Shown here: piece after piece, positions 41,535 through 41,685 of the stretch
Numbering within the stretch: position 1 is the stretch's first letter
Layout of the letters: every line of letters begins with the position of its first letter
Origin: an uncultured Clostridia bacterium
Lineage (GTDB): Bacteria; Bacillota; Clostridia; Christensenellales; Borkfalkiaceae
Assembly (NCBI GenBank): GCA_944354265.1
Contig: CALVPX010000012.1
Span: 1-41,685 of the forward strand
DNA length: 41,685 nt
Direction: 5' to 3'
The notes under the pieces: model-generated
Seen by the model: only the letters and a program-made list of their open reading frames with translations
What the model was told of the DNA's origin: nothing
Databases searched by the model: none
Position numbers and translations under genes: made by a program

Positions 41535-41685
41535 AAAGGACAACGCCGCACGGTTACACCCCTCAAAGAGAGCTCCGCACTTTGGTGAAAGCGGGCAGGA
41601 AGGCAGCGTGCGGATATCACCTTTCAGCCTGCGCCCCCAAAATTGCAGTAAGGGCGCACGGATTCGTGACCCGTCACAAGTCACG
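41535..41685 (+). ncRNA. T-box riboswitch leader, 5' part (specifier probably ATC, Ile)
   Basis: Stem I: AAAGG (41535-41539)/CCTTT (41620-41624) below and CCGCACG (41546-41552)/CGTGCGG (41607-41613) above an internal loop whose 3' side is ATATCA, giving specifier ATC followed by A. AGAGAG (41567-41572) and GGTGAAAGCGGG (41584-41595) are the hallmark stem I motifs. Next stem TGCGCCC/GGGCGCA (41630-41658), then CGTGAC/GTCACG (41665-41685). The antiterminator TGGNACCGCG lies beyond the edge. An ileS or other Ile-related gene is expected downstream. Confidence 0.7.

Overview
The window looks like a chromosomal segment of an uncultured Clostridia-type Firmicute (Bacillota). The evidence is AGGAGG-type ribosome sites, TTGACA/TATAAT-like promoters with 17-base spacers, lipobox signal peptides, a T-box leader at the right edge, and a GC-rich background with AT-rich islands. 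A gut lineage such as Christensenellales is a guess from overall style. All alignments and base comparisons here were made by eye.

Layout. The left edge is a tRNA-Lys(CTT), followed by a small AT-rich island (zinc-ribbon membrane protein plus XRE regulator, with palindromic operators between them). Positions 1.8-8.1 kb hold two ECF sigma-factor systems. One is a sigma factor overlapping a membrane-anchored beta-propeller protein. The other is a sigma factor overlapping a membrane anti-sigma-like sensor, with a divergent lipoprotein that is a paralogue of the sensor's outer domain, and then a P-loop kinase-like gene. Positions 8.2-9.05 kb are a second XRE regulator with two small Cys-rich proteins and a three-dyad operator over the promoter. 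Then come cysK (flanked by two copies of a structured repeat), a malic enzyme and two membrane-anchored exported proteins.

Positions 14.8-22.5 kb hold a compact, intact, co-directional P22/podovirus-like head and DNA-packaging cassette: large terminase, small protein, portal, scaffold-like protein, capsid, connector, gp10-like propeller protein and a terminal helical protein. No integrase, lysogeny repressor, replication, lysis or tail-fibre gene is visible, and housekeeping genes lie on both sides. This is the best candidate for an undescribed system (a gene-transfer-agent-like or domesticated capsid locus), although a prophage remnant is not excluded.

The right half is core genome: an RlmI-like methyltransferase, an RluA-family pseudouridine synthase, a large exported surface protein, parE-parC (topoisomerase IV), ade, secA-prfB, tsaD, a small kinase-like gene, and finally a T-box leader (specifier probably ATC, Ile) whose gene lies outside the window.

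The intergenic regions are full of dispersed structured repeats. Family A is a nested-hairpin element (gtcatttcgacc / gtcatactgagcgg) with about eight copies. Family B is MITE-like (TAGGCTCC ends), with two nearly identical inverted copies about 23 kb apart and one copy inside the phage cassette. Family C flanks cysK. A punctuated hairpin array lies upstream of ade. Several genes appear to be transcribed from start sites 1-2 bases before the start codon (leaderless).
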